Source of the DNA: Protea cynaroides
Taxonomy: Eukaryota > Streptophyta > Magnoliopsida > Proteales > Proteaceae
NCBI GenBank assembly: GCA_028583415.1
Contig: CM053269.1
Location: 79,227,567 to 79,291,566, forward strand
Length of the DNA stretch: 64,000 nucleotides
Direction: 5' to 3'
A model generated the notes under the pieces. The model was not told the DNA's origin, did not search any database, and worked only from the letters and a program-made list of their open reading frames with translations. This document shows, one piece after another, positions 22,687 to 33,998 of the stretch. How positions within the stretch are numbered: position 1 is the first letter of the stretch; every line of letters begins with the position of its first letter. The position numbers and the translations under genes were made by a program.

Positions 22687-25639
22687 TCATCTTTCTTCCA
22701 GAAGGGGTGAACCATGGCCAATACTACCTATTTTAGACGCACGATATCCTTGCACCCACAAGTATCTCAGTGAGTCCAGCTGCATTACAACAAGTGTAAG
22801 ACCCGCACTCCGTGAACCCGATCTAAACCTTGATTTCATGTCGCAACAGGTCTTCCGATCATCACCGGGCCAGACGGGACGAGCAGATGACAATCAAGTA
22901 CGAAATCGGACCAAACAGACCAACTGAAGTATGAATTTTATTCATATTGGTCGCATGGTACCAGTCTATGGTACCGGTCGACCGGTATGGTCTGCGCAGC
23001 AGACTACCAAGATCCAAAATTGGATCTCTACGGGTCCCACTTTCCCAATTCCGAATCCTAAAACTTTCCTAATCCTAAGAGGCTTCTTAAACCTAATTCC
23101 TAGCCTATTTAAACCCCTCTAAGCCTCCTAGAATCCCTTCCATTGATCCTCACAAACCCTAGAGAGGAGAAAGAGATTGGAGAAGGAGAAGGAGCTAGGA
23201 AGAAGAAGGAAGAGTCGTCGTTGCCGTTTGACGACGCACATCTTACGCCAGCCGACGGTAAGTGTTTAAACCCTTCCTCTCACATTATGACTCTAGGATG
23301 GTTGGGTTGTTGGGATCAATACCATGCAAAGCAGGTATTGACCTAAACCTTACTTTGTCGTCAAACCCTAATTTAATCGATAAACCCTAGATTCGAGTTC
23401 TAGGATGAATACCATCAAAACTAGACTTGAATGGAGTTGGAAACAACTCTAACTCAAAGCTCAGACCTATAATGGGTAGGAGAAACCATGGAATCAATAG
23501 AGAATGATCGGCGGCAGTCGAAAAATCAAGTGTATGGTCTTCCGGAGACATACCGGTCGCAAGTCATGCGACTGGAACTGCGACCGGTATCTCTCGAGGA
23601 GTAGCCTGTGGGGACCGGCTGACCACACCGGTCGCCAGTTTTCCCCACAGAGCTGCGATCGATACATGCAACCGGTCACCTCTGTGAGTGTAATTTTGTA
23701 ACATCGTTGGTTTTCGACCAGCGTAAACCCTAAGAAACTATCCTAATTGAACCCTAATATTGTATAAGACTTTGTGATAGCACGTTTGGATCTTGCGACG
23801 TGGAGCAAGCTATCAAACGAACGTCAGGTAAGGGAATTGAACCTAAACCCTAATAATTAATAGATAGTAAACTGTTGTAAATAACAATGAATATGTGGAT
23901 TGGTGTTTGTGCATATTGCATGTCATCCTTTACTTTCTATTATTATTGTTCATGCATACTCGCTATGCTAGGATGTGATTGCTAGACATGTGATTGTTTT
24001 TGTTGGTGTGTGGAATGGGAAGGGCTTGGAGTCTAGGATCATTCCTCACACTGACACCTTTTTGTAGTATTTTATCTTAGCATACTTGGTGCGGATAGGG
24101 TATCAGGGGGAGGTCGTGGCACTGTGGTCTCCCGCCTGACCACCACGCTCTAGCTCTATCTCTATGCCGTAGGGAGTGATGTTGGGATAGAGTCTACTTG
24201 CGTATTGTTCTGTCTTAGTATGCTTGGTACGGGTAGGGTATCAGGGGGAGGTCGTGGCACTGTGGTCTCTGGCATGGCCACCACGCTCTAGCTCTATCTC
24301 TATGCCGTAGGGAGCTGTGCTGGGATAGATCCTACAGTGATGACATATAGAATTGGTTAGTTGTGAGCCCAGTTTGCAAGCCCTAGCCAGTAGGGGCTTA
24401 TGTATTGGTTTGGGTGGAGTATCAGGGGAGGTAGTGGATGTCTTAGCTCTATCTTTATTCCATGATGGGTGCATGTGGGTCGGTGGTGGTGTGATCTGCT
24501 GTGCGATTCTACGCACTCGTGTATAGAGGTGAGGCGGCCTCCGAACCTTTCTATAGCACATTGTAAACTTAAACCAGACCACAGCATAAAATGATTGTTA
24601 CTTATGCATATAATATTGATACACTATCTGATTGTCTTACTGAGCTAAGTTGTGAGCTCACCCTTGTATATATACATGTTTTTAGATGTTGATGCAGGTT
24701 ATATGGTGGATGATTACGTGAACGCTCCGGCGTATGGAGGTGTTGCTGCTCTGGACGTACAGGCAGGAGAGGACGAGCATGACGCTTCATGTGAGTGCCC
24801 TTTCTGCGTGTACCTTTGACTTTATTTTATTTGTTTCAGTTATTTTATTAAAGTGATGTAAAGATATTTAACTACGTTTGGAATTTAAATAATTGAATAC
24901 TTATTTAAATTTATCAATAGAATACTCAGTTCATTTATTTAAAGACTTCCGCTATATTTATTATTATTCTGATTGTGGTTATGTGCAATGGTTTGTATGA
25001 GTGGACACGGTCTTATTGAGATCCTGGTGTGAACCGTTGGTTCAGTGACGGTTCACTCACACCATTCTGATTGGTTCAGAATTGGGGTGTGACAACAAGT
25101 GCCAGTGCACATTCACTAAAGCAACAACCCCTCACCTCAAGCTTCTGCAAATTAGGGTAGCCTCTCGAAAACTCCAAAAGCCCTTCATCAGATTCTCCCA
25201 CATAACCCAGAAGCATCCACCTCACATTCTGGTTGTACTGCCCTATGTAACCAAGACCAACATTGGCCAAACCTCCCATATGTAGATAAAGGGCAAACCT
25301 CCTAAGCTTCTCACAATCTCTTAATAGAGCTCGGACTCCATTGTGGAGTGGCAAATCTATGATCATTTCTTCACAGTAGAGCAACACTAAATGGAAGTCA
25401 GAGAGATTTTTGCAGTATGTACCAATGGATTCCAATGAATCATTGGTTATATGGGACACATAAATAGCCAGGTATTCAAGTTCAACGAAGCCTTGTGCTA
25501 AAGCAGATAACCCTCTCTGTGAAACTAGACCTTGTTTATCCTTCATTCCCTATTCATCTGCTCCTCGCTCAATCCGAAGCCTTTTTAATCTTTTGCAGCT
25601 CTAATCAAGAACTTTTAAACCTTTGTCTCCAATGACATT
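22687..25639 (-). pseudogene. COI1: COI1 (jasmonate receptor F-box/LRR) fragment, left copy
   Basis: The minus strand encodes a C-terminal leucine-rich-repeat portion of CORONATINE INSENSITIVE 1, the F-box subunit of the SCF complex that perceives jasmonoyl-isoleucine with JAZ proteins. Recognisable stretches are VSQRGLSALAQGFVELEYLA, NDSLESIGTYCKNL, VRWMLLGYVGESDEGLLEF and LRYLWVQGY. The reading starts at 25639, passes a stop just before GMKDKQG and is cut at 25094 by a solo LTR; its end (QLDSLRYLWVQGY) resumes at 22787-22687. There is no F-box, so it cannot act as a receptor. It was captured by a MULE. Confidence 0.88.
22795..25094 (+). mobile_element. Solo LTR inside the COI1 fragment
   Basis: It is 2300 bp long, starts TGTAAGACCC and ends GGGGTGTGACA, and is flanked by the 5-bp duplication ACAAG (22790-22794, 25095-25099). 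The right arm shows the empty site within COI1 near 59293. It is the same family as the solo LTR at 282-13922 but in the opposite orientation. A unit of 136 bp is repeated in tandem from 24078 and 24214. ACCGGT motifs occur near 22970-22990 and 23545-23680. Confidence 0.92.
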
Positions 25640-25932
25640 TCTTGCCTATCGAGGAGAAGAAAATGGCAAACTCGTGGAGAAGAGAAGAAAGATGAACCTA
25701 GGGTTTTTTAGAGAACTTAACAATAAATACATTTAGGTCATTTTACATTCATTAAGGGTATTTTTGTCTTAAAAAAATGACATTTTCAATTAAGTTGTAA
25801 GTAACGGTGTGGGTGAGAGTGTATGAAAGCATTGTTAGAGGGGTAGTCTGTGTAGCTTTTGTAAAGACAAGGTAGTTCTGTATAATTTTTCAATTGTAGA
25901 GGGGGTGTCTGTGTAATTTTCCCTAATAGTTT

Positions 25933-26467
25933 TGAGTAAATTATAGGTACATCTCTTGTAGTTTGCCTTTAAATCAAGTACACTCCAAATTTTTCAAACA
26001 ATTTCAAAGACATCCATTTCAAAGACACCCCCTTAAATCAAAATAAATCTCAAAAAAACCCGCTTCATTAGTGAATTTCAGTTAACTTACGATAAAAGCT
26101 AAAAGTAAGAATTTCAATACCTAAAATACCCTCTTGCATAAGTTAAAAGGCCATTTTATCTCATTTAAACCTCTCATTTACTCAAAACCTACTCTCATAA
26201 GTTAACGAAAATTCACTAACGAAGTGGGTTTTAGGTAAATGGGATTTTTAAAAGGGGTAAAACGGTCCGTTAATTTATGTTGTAGGTATTTTAGGTAACA
26301 AAATTATAATTTTTAGTTTTTGTCATCAATTAACGGAAATTCACAAAGGAAATGGGTTTTTTTTTAAATTTATTTTGATTTAAGGGGGTGTCTTTGAAAT
26401 TGTTTGAAAGGTTTGGGGTGTACCTGATTTAAGGGCAAACTATAAGGGATGTACCTATATTTTACTA
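25933..26467. mobile_element. MULE-like MITE (left copy)
   Basis: This 535-bp element has terminal inverted repeats starting near GAGTAAATTATAGGTACATC and ending GATGTACCTATATTTTACTA. It is flanked by TAATAGTTT on both sides (25924-25932 and 26468-26476), so it shares a target duplication with the adjacent Pack-MULE. The interior is also largely inverted (TTAACGGAAATTCAC-type motifs). The right copy is 57919-58454. Confidence 0.8.
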
Positions 26468-26476
26468 TAATAGTTT

Positions 26477-26772
26477 TGAAAGAAACGGTCCAACAATGAT
26501 CCATACAAGTGATTCCAAAGGTAAAGAAACTTTTTAGTTGACACATCTCTTACTATGTCTCTTGGTATTAGTCCCTAGTATTTTCAGAAGCACCACTTCT
26601 CTTTTTGAGGGACCGGGATCTTCTTCTGGTTGCAAGCGGGCAGTGAGGATCCCGGCCTCTCAAAAGGCATCAGGACGTTGTTGTTTTACAGTCAAATGCC
26701 TTATGAGATGTCGTGATCCTCACCGTCGCTTAGCAGTCAAACAGAGGATCCCTACACCTCTTTGAGAAGGTA
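26477..26772. other. Spacer with a hairpin-forming inverted repeat
   Basis: Inside this stretch 26641-26726 forms an imperfect hairpin: GTGAGGATC ... CTCTCAAAAGGCAT pairs with ATGCCTTATGAGA ... GATCCTCAC, with arms of about 30 nt and a loop of about 25 nt. The same hairpin is at about 57661-57746 in the right arm. The 9-bp target duplication of the next MULE (GAGAAGGTA) ends it. Confidence 0.55.
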
Positions 26773-29700
26773 GGATCCAAAAAGTCGCATGTTGTGGTAT
26801 CAACAAGCGACCCAGCTGAGTTCATTGGATGAAGGACATGTATTTCAATTTTGATCGAACGGTGATGAAAGGTTTGTTGGCCATGTGTTGTCATTGTTGG
26901 CAACTTGGTTGATGTGGCAGTATTGGTGTGCACATAGTCAGAGAAATGAGGAGAAAGGGCGTTAGTATAGGAGAGAGAGTGCATGTGCAAGTGGCATTGG
27001 TGTCAGTACAATAGCAAAGATGAAACTGCCTAGTATGTGTGTTCTACAGTACTCTACATTGAGTTGATTGGGCAGTAGCAGTTTTGACAAGTGACAGAAT
27101 GTGTGTGGGCCCTATTGGTGATGTGGACAGCACCCACACAGGCAAATTAATGATAAAAAGAGAGAGAGAATGAAGAGAGAGAAAGAAGAATTGGGTGGGA
27201 CCCACGGGTGAGGTGGCTTGCCACCATGGTTGCTAGCCCCGCAGACAAGGCCCCAAGGCAACAGAAGCCAGCAGCAGCAGCCATGCAGCGTGCCACAGGC
27301 TAGCAGCACCGCTGCCATGCCGCAAGGCCCACAGGTCAGAAGCACAGCCCCAGCCGGCAAGGGCCACGGCCATGCAAGCTTTGCTGCAACTGCGCAGCTG
27401 CCATGGCACACAACCCCGCAATCCGCCTATGCCGAAAGCAAGCCCGCACGCAAGCATGCCCATGGCTCCCCCGCAGCAGGACCGCCCACACACCAGGTGC
27501 TTGTCGAAAGTCCAAGAGAGAAAATGACCAGACGCCATTAGCCAACCCATTCAAGGTCATTTTCGGTATGCAAAAAGGATTTTATTCGAGATCTATGGTT
27601 TATAATGAGCCACGTAGGCAATATGCCGATCTGATGGATGAGAAATTTTTTGGGCTAAAGTGTATCGCGGAAGTCGCGTCAGAATGCTCCCGCGAAGCAT
27701 TTCATTGGTCTGAGGTAATTTTATAAGGTGATTCGCAAAGCATGAAACCAGATTTATGATTGTGTGATGCGCGTATACTGTGAAGCAGCCCTCCTGATCC
27801 CTATCGAATGGCGGTGAGCTTCTCCGATTGCCACCTGACGCGATCTGACAGATCTAACGGTCGTGAGACGATTCTGCCTTTTTATGATCGATCCAATGGC
27901 CGTTTGAAAAGATTCTTGAGAATCACAATGAGAAATCGACAGCACTTCTAACTTGTCAGCGCTAGGAATGATTTGGTGTTACGGCAGTGCATGGTTATGA
28001 GTAAAAAATGCTTTTTGTTATGATCTCATTGGCGGAGACTGTAACGGCTATATCTTGGCCATCTGGACTCCAAATCGGACGATTCAAAGTGCTGCGAGCT
28101 CATTTTTTAATGCTCTACAATCTGAGGAAGAAAAGGGACGAAGAACAGAGTAGGGGCTCTGGTTTTGGGGGGAAAAACCTCTCTTAAATGGTTTTGTTGA
28201 GTTTCAATATATCAAACATCTACACTATTTCAATATATCAAACATCTACACTAACCTTTAAGGAGGTCATTGAGGGTTCACTGGAGCATTTTATAAGCTA
28301 AAATGGCTATAAGCTATTAATGGAAGTAAGGAAAGCTTAGAAAAGAAGCTATTTTGTTTTAATCGAAATACCAAGCTAGGGTTTCGGTTTGGTCTTGCAT
28401 TGAGGATCATTTCCTATCATTCACCTTTTATGGGTTGTATGAGATGTCATTGAGTCTATTGAAGACCTTAAAAAATGGTTGTCTATTAATGGTGATTGTG
28501 AGAGCTTGGGAAAGCTTCAGAGGAGGTAAATGAAGGGTTCTATTGTGTATTTGCTGCATTGAATACAAGTGAGGGGAAGGTGGTTTCTAGGGTTTTTTGG
28601 TTTTGAATCACCAACCATTACTGTAAATCAATGGTGATTGTGGGTTGTAAGAAGGAGAATGGAAGCTTGCGAGTGAAGGTGAGCTTGGAGAATCAAGTTC
28701 TACCAACATTGAAAGCTATTGAAGGCTCTTGAGAGAGGTGTGGTGTGTGAAAGGAAAGAGAGTAGACATGAGGGGTTTGACCTTGTCTATCCACTTGAAG
28801 AAGTCTTTCGATTAGTGAAGCAAGTTGAAGATTTCATTGGATTTTAGAGGTCTATCAGCCTGTATAGAGTTGCTCCAGAGACTACTCAGAGTACCAAGAA
28901 ATATACACTAGGGTTGTAAGCCTTCCAACCTTATATATGTGCTTTGCATTGTTTAATTCTTGTACTCATATATGTTAGTGTAGGTAATGAATGTTGAATG
29001 CCTGACTAGCCTATGCTCAAATTGTAGGGCATTGTTATAAGCCCAAAACTGTAACTGTTTGCTTCCCGTGGGTGCGGATTAAGCGTGGTGTGCAGCGTGT
29101 GCTGAACACTAGTACTTAATACCTGAATTCCTAGCACATGTATGCCCTCTTAGTTTTATGCTGGATTAACTGGGTGTATATACCCCCTGTTATGTAGACA
29201 GCTAAAAGTAGAGTATTGAATATATATGGAGCCCGTAGGGCATTACTCTGTGGACTAGTCATCACACACTGTGGTGGTGAACCACGTATATTTGTGTTGT
29301 GGATGTATGTGCATTATTTATTTTCTGTATTTTGTGAAGTGCATGGAATGGCCTGCAAGATGGGTATGCACAACATGGGAGACCTGGAACTCTGTGGTAG
29401 CAAGGTAGTTGTGTATCTGTGGTAGCAAGGTAGTTGTGCATACGACTGTGAATTTGGCAATTATATTAAGTGATAGTGTGGTTGTGCTCAGTGAGTGAAG
29501 CATCAACTAAGCAGTATTGGTCTTCAAGGAATTATTTGGGAAGAATTTTGAAGACACTGAGTTACCCCCCCTCAGTGTCAACCTATGATCAACAAGGTTA
29601 GGCTTATGAAAACCCTCCCTGCTGTTTGCTGCATTGTATCAAATAACCCTTTTAAAAAAATTAAAACAATGATAGCTGGAGAACTTTGATCGGACTGTGT

Positions 29701-30474
29701 TTCATTTTCCCAAAACTCCCCTCTGCAAATCTCTTATCCCAAGATTGGTCTCTACAACTCATTTTGGGATAACTGCCCGATCCCACAGAAAAACCCCACC
29801 TTCGATAAACCTCCAATTTCATGAAATGTCGAATCCCATCTGCTTAATCTCTTCAACTCTATTTGAACAGGTCATTTTTATGTGTCGTGGATTTGGGATA
29901 ATAAGTCAGAAAACTTCATGATAGACTCAGCACTCGATTTTCTCTCAAGATCGCAATATTTCTAGCCATATTCTATTTATTACAAAGGAGGAAACTACTT
30001 TGAGAGTTTGGACCATTAACAGCGTTCTCCACAGTCCCAACCAAACTCTTGAAGAAATTAAAACCAAGGATGATTTGGTTTTCTAAGCTACAGAACAAGA
30101 GCCAGGGAAAGGATTTTGGCAAGGTTGGGGCTCGAAACAGCCAAGGAAAAGAAGATATCAAGTTTAAGGAGAAGGGTCTGAAGAGGGTAAGAATCCATGG
30201 TTTCTAAAGAGGGTAAGAATGGAGTATGGTCCATCGGAGGTTTCAAAATCGATTTTCTTCAATGCAAGATGGCAGTTGCGGGTGCGAAACCACGAAAGGG
30301 TGGGACTTTTGAAGACATGAATTTGAGAGTTTGATCCCCTGAAATTGGCTCACGGTTGATCTCTTGTGATGGGTCATTGATCAACTGACGATTTATTGGT
30401 TAGACACATGTCATGAATCAATACTATTCAGCCGGGTCGCTTGTTGATACCACAACAGGCGATGATTTGGATCC
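26773..30474. mobile_element. 3.7 kb Mutator-like element (left copy)
   Basis: Terminal inverted repeats of about 50 bp begin GGATCCAAAAAGTCGC and end GGCGATGATTTGGATCC. They share TGTTGTGGTATCAACAAGCG and are flanked by the 9-bp duplication GAGAAGGTA (26764-26772, 30475-30483). I see no transposase, so it is non-autonomous. A GC-rich island (27190-27520) lies inside. The right copy (44149-57613) carries the same ends with a one-base difference in the duplication and contains a later retrotransposon. A 25-bp tandem duplication at 29392-29441 is left-arm only. Confidence 0.85.
27190..27726 (+). other. GC-rich Ala/Pro/Gln-rich coding-like island inside the MULE (left copy)
   Basis: The sequence is much richer in G and C than its surroundings and encodes low-complexity Ala, Gln, Pro and Arg. 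The plus-strand reading includes RQQKPAAAAM and later GACRKSKREN and YNEPRRQYADLMDEKF. In the right arm a single 149-codon frame covers it (56730-57179, minus), while here a stop interrupts it. I do not recognise the product. It could be a captured gene fragment, as MULEs tend to acquire GC-rich pieces, or an old LTR. Confidence 0.35.
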
Positions 30475-30483
30475 GAGAAGGTA

Positions 30484-31849
30484 ACCATTTGAGTCGGGAA
30501 ATTCTTTCTTTCTCCACTCATATACACAAAGTCAAGAAAAACAAGACACTGGTTTTCCAATTACCTACACGTCTTGAGTTTATTAAATTGAATACTGTTT
30601 TTCTAACCAATCAACCCTTTCCGGTATTGATAAGGAAGTTCAGCTACTTCAACTTGAGTTATTTCTGCAGCAATAATGCTGATTAATAAGGTCATAAGCC
30701 TTGGAGTACCAAGATTAATCATATTTTTATAATCTCAATGACTATTATTTTAAGATTGTTGTAATGTATGTGTCACAAACATTTCTTAGATATAAAATGA
30801 ACATGTGATATAGAATTATAAATTATATAAAAATAACTTATTCAAATACTTCATGTATGTTTCAATGAACACTACTAAAATAGACATCAAATGCACCATT
30901 AAATCGATGTACCATACAAAACAAATGAACAATAGGGTTCAATCGTAATCAAGATTACTTTCCTTAAAATCATAATCGTCCCCTATAATGCAAAGCGGAT
31001 TCTTTACGAATCGATTTCCAAGATAAAAAACCCTAAAAATTTTTAAAAATGTTCCACCTACTTTCACCTACTCTCATGGTTTACTTAAAGATTCGGGAAG
31101 CTATACTCAATAGGTAAAATCAATGCAATAGTGATGGAAGTTGTGAAACTAACATTATTGTCTTGTTTTGTTTTTAATGGACTATACCATCTCTCCGGTG
31201 ATGGCCCATTGTCCGACCTGCGATGGATTGAATGAGGGAGTTGCAGTTGAGTGAGGAAAGAAGGGTGTTGTTCTTTCAATTTTCTAGAGAGAAAAGGAAG
31301 AGAGCGTAGGTATTGGCAGAATTTTGAGAGAGAGAGAGAGAGAGAGAGAAGAAGAAGTAGAGGAGAGGAATACAAAGGGAACTGATCGATGTCGGAAAGG
31401 GGTTTGGTCATTTGCATACTCGGGATTGAGAAGAAGTGAAAGAAAGAAAAAGAAATCGACTGCAGAGAAAAAAATAATAATAAGAACCAGAGAGGGGGAA
31501 ATAACTCTAGGTTGTCGGCTGAGAGAGTATGTTGGTAAGGGCTTGATGGTGGCGGCTGTGGAAGGAGGAGAAACGATTGGGAGAGATCTGCGGGCTTAGG
31601 TGCGTCTCTCTCTTTGCTCTCTCAAAATTTACACTAGGCGATTCAAGCAAGTTTGATTATCTGTGACATTTTGCATTCTTCTTCATTTTTTAATCATAAA
31701 CCTCCCCGTTCCTCGGATTTTCTACTGATTCATGGTAAGCTGATTTTTATGTTCCTCCAAATTTTGGTCTCTCTATATTCATTCTTGGAAGGTTTAGATG
31801 AGTGTTTAGCTTTGGACATGATTCTTTACTTTTTATTTTAAAAAAAATG

Positions 31850-31926
<77 letters not shown>

Positions 31927-33270
31927 CATATTCAACGTCTCTCTCCTTTTGAAGATGGCGGAGACCAAAAATGTAGATGGCAGAGACCAAAAACAGAGTC
32001 TCTCTCAATTTGAAAGGAATCTGTTTTTGAAGATGGCTGCCTCTCTCTTGCTCATATCCAACGTCTCTCTCACGTCAAAGATGAAGATGAAGATGAAAAT
32101 GAAAGGAGACTATATTTTGTAGAGAGGGAGTTGGGGGTTGGACGAAAATGGTTTTGTAGAGAAAATGGTTTCTCGTTACACAGGCGGTCCCTAGTGTTGT
32201 GATGATGATGATGATGAACTGAGATGGTTTCATGAAATTGTTGTCACCTCTCCTGCCAGGTGATTGATCGAACCTTCTCGCCGGAGACGATTTCCAACCT
32301 CTATTTGTCCTTCTAGTGAATTCTCCGCTAACAAGACGTTTCCACGGAAGCTTAGCTGGAAATCTGTCAACTCTTTGCCGCACCTCTCCATCGTCGACAC
32401 GTCCTTCCCCAATCGTTGTAGTGGACACGCTCTCGCTCAAGCTACACAATCCGAAACTTCAGAGATCCCTGGTTCTTTTGTTTGTGAAAGGTAAAGTTCC
32501 CTTCCAGGTTTGTTAAAATTTCAAGTTTTTCCTGTCGAATAAATTGGAAATCCAAACTACTAGAGCTATCAAAATTTCTGTTTTTTCAGTCAAAGATTGC
32601 CGCCGGCCAAAGCTTCGTTGTGCCATCGTCGGGGAAGAAAAGGCTTGCATCGTCATCAGAGAAGATAATCGGAGAACAAAGGGTAGATCTGGAGAAGAAG
32701 AAGAAATGGGATTTAGATTTGGGGTTTTATCCTCCTTAAGTGAAGGAGGGTAAAACCGTCTTTTAACATTTCCTTAAGGGTATTATTGTACATTTCAAAA
32801 TCGATTTTGGGTGACATCAGCAATTAACGTGATTCGTTTAACGAGTGGATCTTTTTGATTAACGGTGGTAAATGTTTGGGTGGTAGTGGATGTTTTTTGA
32901 AAGGTGTGGGTGGTCGGTGATATTTCAAAACTATTTGGGGGGTAGCTGATTTTTTTTCTTACTATAAATTTAATGTGATGAAATTTTTGACGTTAATTCA
33001 AGGGAGGTAAGGGTGAGGGGTGCTTGGGGCCATATGGTAAGAGAAAATAAAGAGAGAATGTGAGAACACCATACTACAAGGGATGTGTATTCATGGAATG
33101 CATTTTAGGTCAAGAGTATATTCTGAGATGATAATCACCTGTTTTAGGTATATATTTTCATTCTTGGATCATGGAATGCATAAGTGAACACGACCCATTC
33201 TGGAACACACTAGAATACAAATGCCGCTTTTTAGCCCATTCTCATTTTATGTCAGGAATATATATTTTGT
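30484..33270. other. AT-rich intergenic DNA with simple repeats
   Basis: No supported gene. It holds a dispersed repeat at about 30790-31183 (copies at 43455-43850 and 63157-63540), a (GA)n tract at 31326-31349, a (CT)36 tract at 31852-31923 (much shorter in the right arm near 42772-42790), and a possible element end around 32750-32970 with the pattern GGGGGGTAGCTGATTTTTTT. The right-arm counterpart is roughly 41320-44139. Confidence 0.5.
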
Positions 33271-33274
33271 TTTT

Positions 33275-33355
33275 CAAGAATGTATTTCTGAGAATACATT
33301 CCAAGAATGTATTTCTGAGAATACATTCCAAGAATGTATTTCTGAGAATACATTC
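33275..33355. repeat. 27-bp unit repeated three times
   Basis: The unit CAAGAATGTATTTCTGAGAA plus seven further bases occurs at 33275, 33302 and 33329, and a partial copy follows. The unit is itself a near-palindrome (GAATGTATT ... AATACATTC). The right arm has one copy (near 41308-41340), so the expansion is recent. Confidence 0.93.
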
Positions 33356-33484
33356 CAAGAATGCATACCAAACCCAACTCAATTATTTGAATTCATAAAA
33401 TAGATCAAGTTGTTTAGATTCTTCACATCAATTATTGTATTTGAAATAGTTTGAGTTAATAAGGGGATCCAAATCTTTACCCAA

Positions 33485-33508
33485 AATAATAATAATAATA
33501 ATAATAAT
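33485..33508. repeat. (AAT)8 microsatellite
   Basis: A short trinucleotide run; the right-arm equivalent (41131-41180) is about twice as long. Confidence 0.95.
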
Positions 33509-33998
33509 GAGATCCAAAAACAATATGCTAGGATCCTTCCTGACTTAATTTATTAACAACCCTATGCCACAAACCAAATTGATTGACTTTGAGTTGTTGA
33601 GTTATACAAATGAATCAACTGATCAATTACATTGGGATAATTTAATAAAAAAATTATATTCCAACATTTGTATGTGTTGACAGGTTCCATCTCTCAAGTT
33701 GCCCCCATTATATTTCTGATAATTTTGTGTTGGCAGTTCCTTTTTAAGTAGCCAATTAATCAAGAATTAAACTTATATTTCTTTTTTTTTTTATCAAAAA
33801 AAAAAAAAACTAACTAATATTTCTTTTTCAAAACAACTTATACCATAGAGGTGTTACATAATTTAAGAAGGAAAGAGAATTATGAGAAATATTAAAAAAA
33901 AAGAAGAAAAAAACTCTAAATGAAAGCCTCATCTTCCTCCATCAGCCACCAACAAAGAAAGAGGCATGCATAACCCTCAGTACCATTTAGGCCTTCTC

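Larger units (their letters stand above)
22455..25923. mobile_element. Pack-MULE-like element with a COI1 fragment (left copy, split by a solo LTR)
   Basis: Terminal inverted repeats of about 200 bp start GGGAAAAATACATAGACACC and end GGTGTCTGTGTAATTTTCCC. They are flanked by a perfect 9-bp duplication TAATAGTTT (22446-22454, 25924-25932), the hallmark of the Mutator superfamily. Between them lies a fragment of COI1 and no transposase. A 2.3 kb solo LTR inserted later at 22795-25094. The same element, without the solo LTR, lies at 58465-59630. Confidence 0.88.

Noticed and set aside
22795..25094. Full-length retrotransposon in the COI1 fragment
   Set aside because: There is one LTR only, with no gag-pol, primer site or polypurine tract, and the target duplication lies directly at its ends.
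27112..27550. Cys/Leu/Trp-rich minus-strand frames in the GC-rich island
   Set aside because: They are opposite-strand readings of a GC-rich low-complexity stretch. I kept only the island itself as a cautious entry.
31747..32122. Frames with Arg-Glu or Leu-Ser dipeptide runs
   Set aside because: They are translations of the (CT)36 microsatellite.
33275..33355. Possible CRISPR-like repeat array
   Set aside because: The three 27-bp units are directly adjacent with no spacers, in a plant genome. It is an ordinary tandem duplication.
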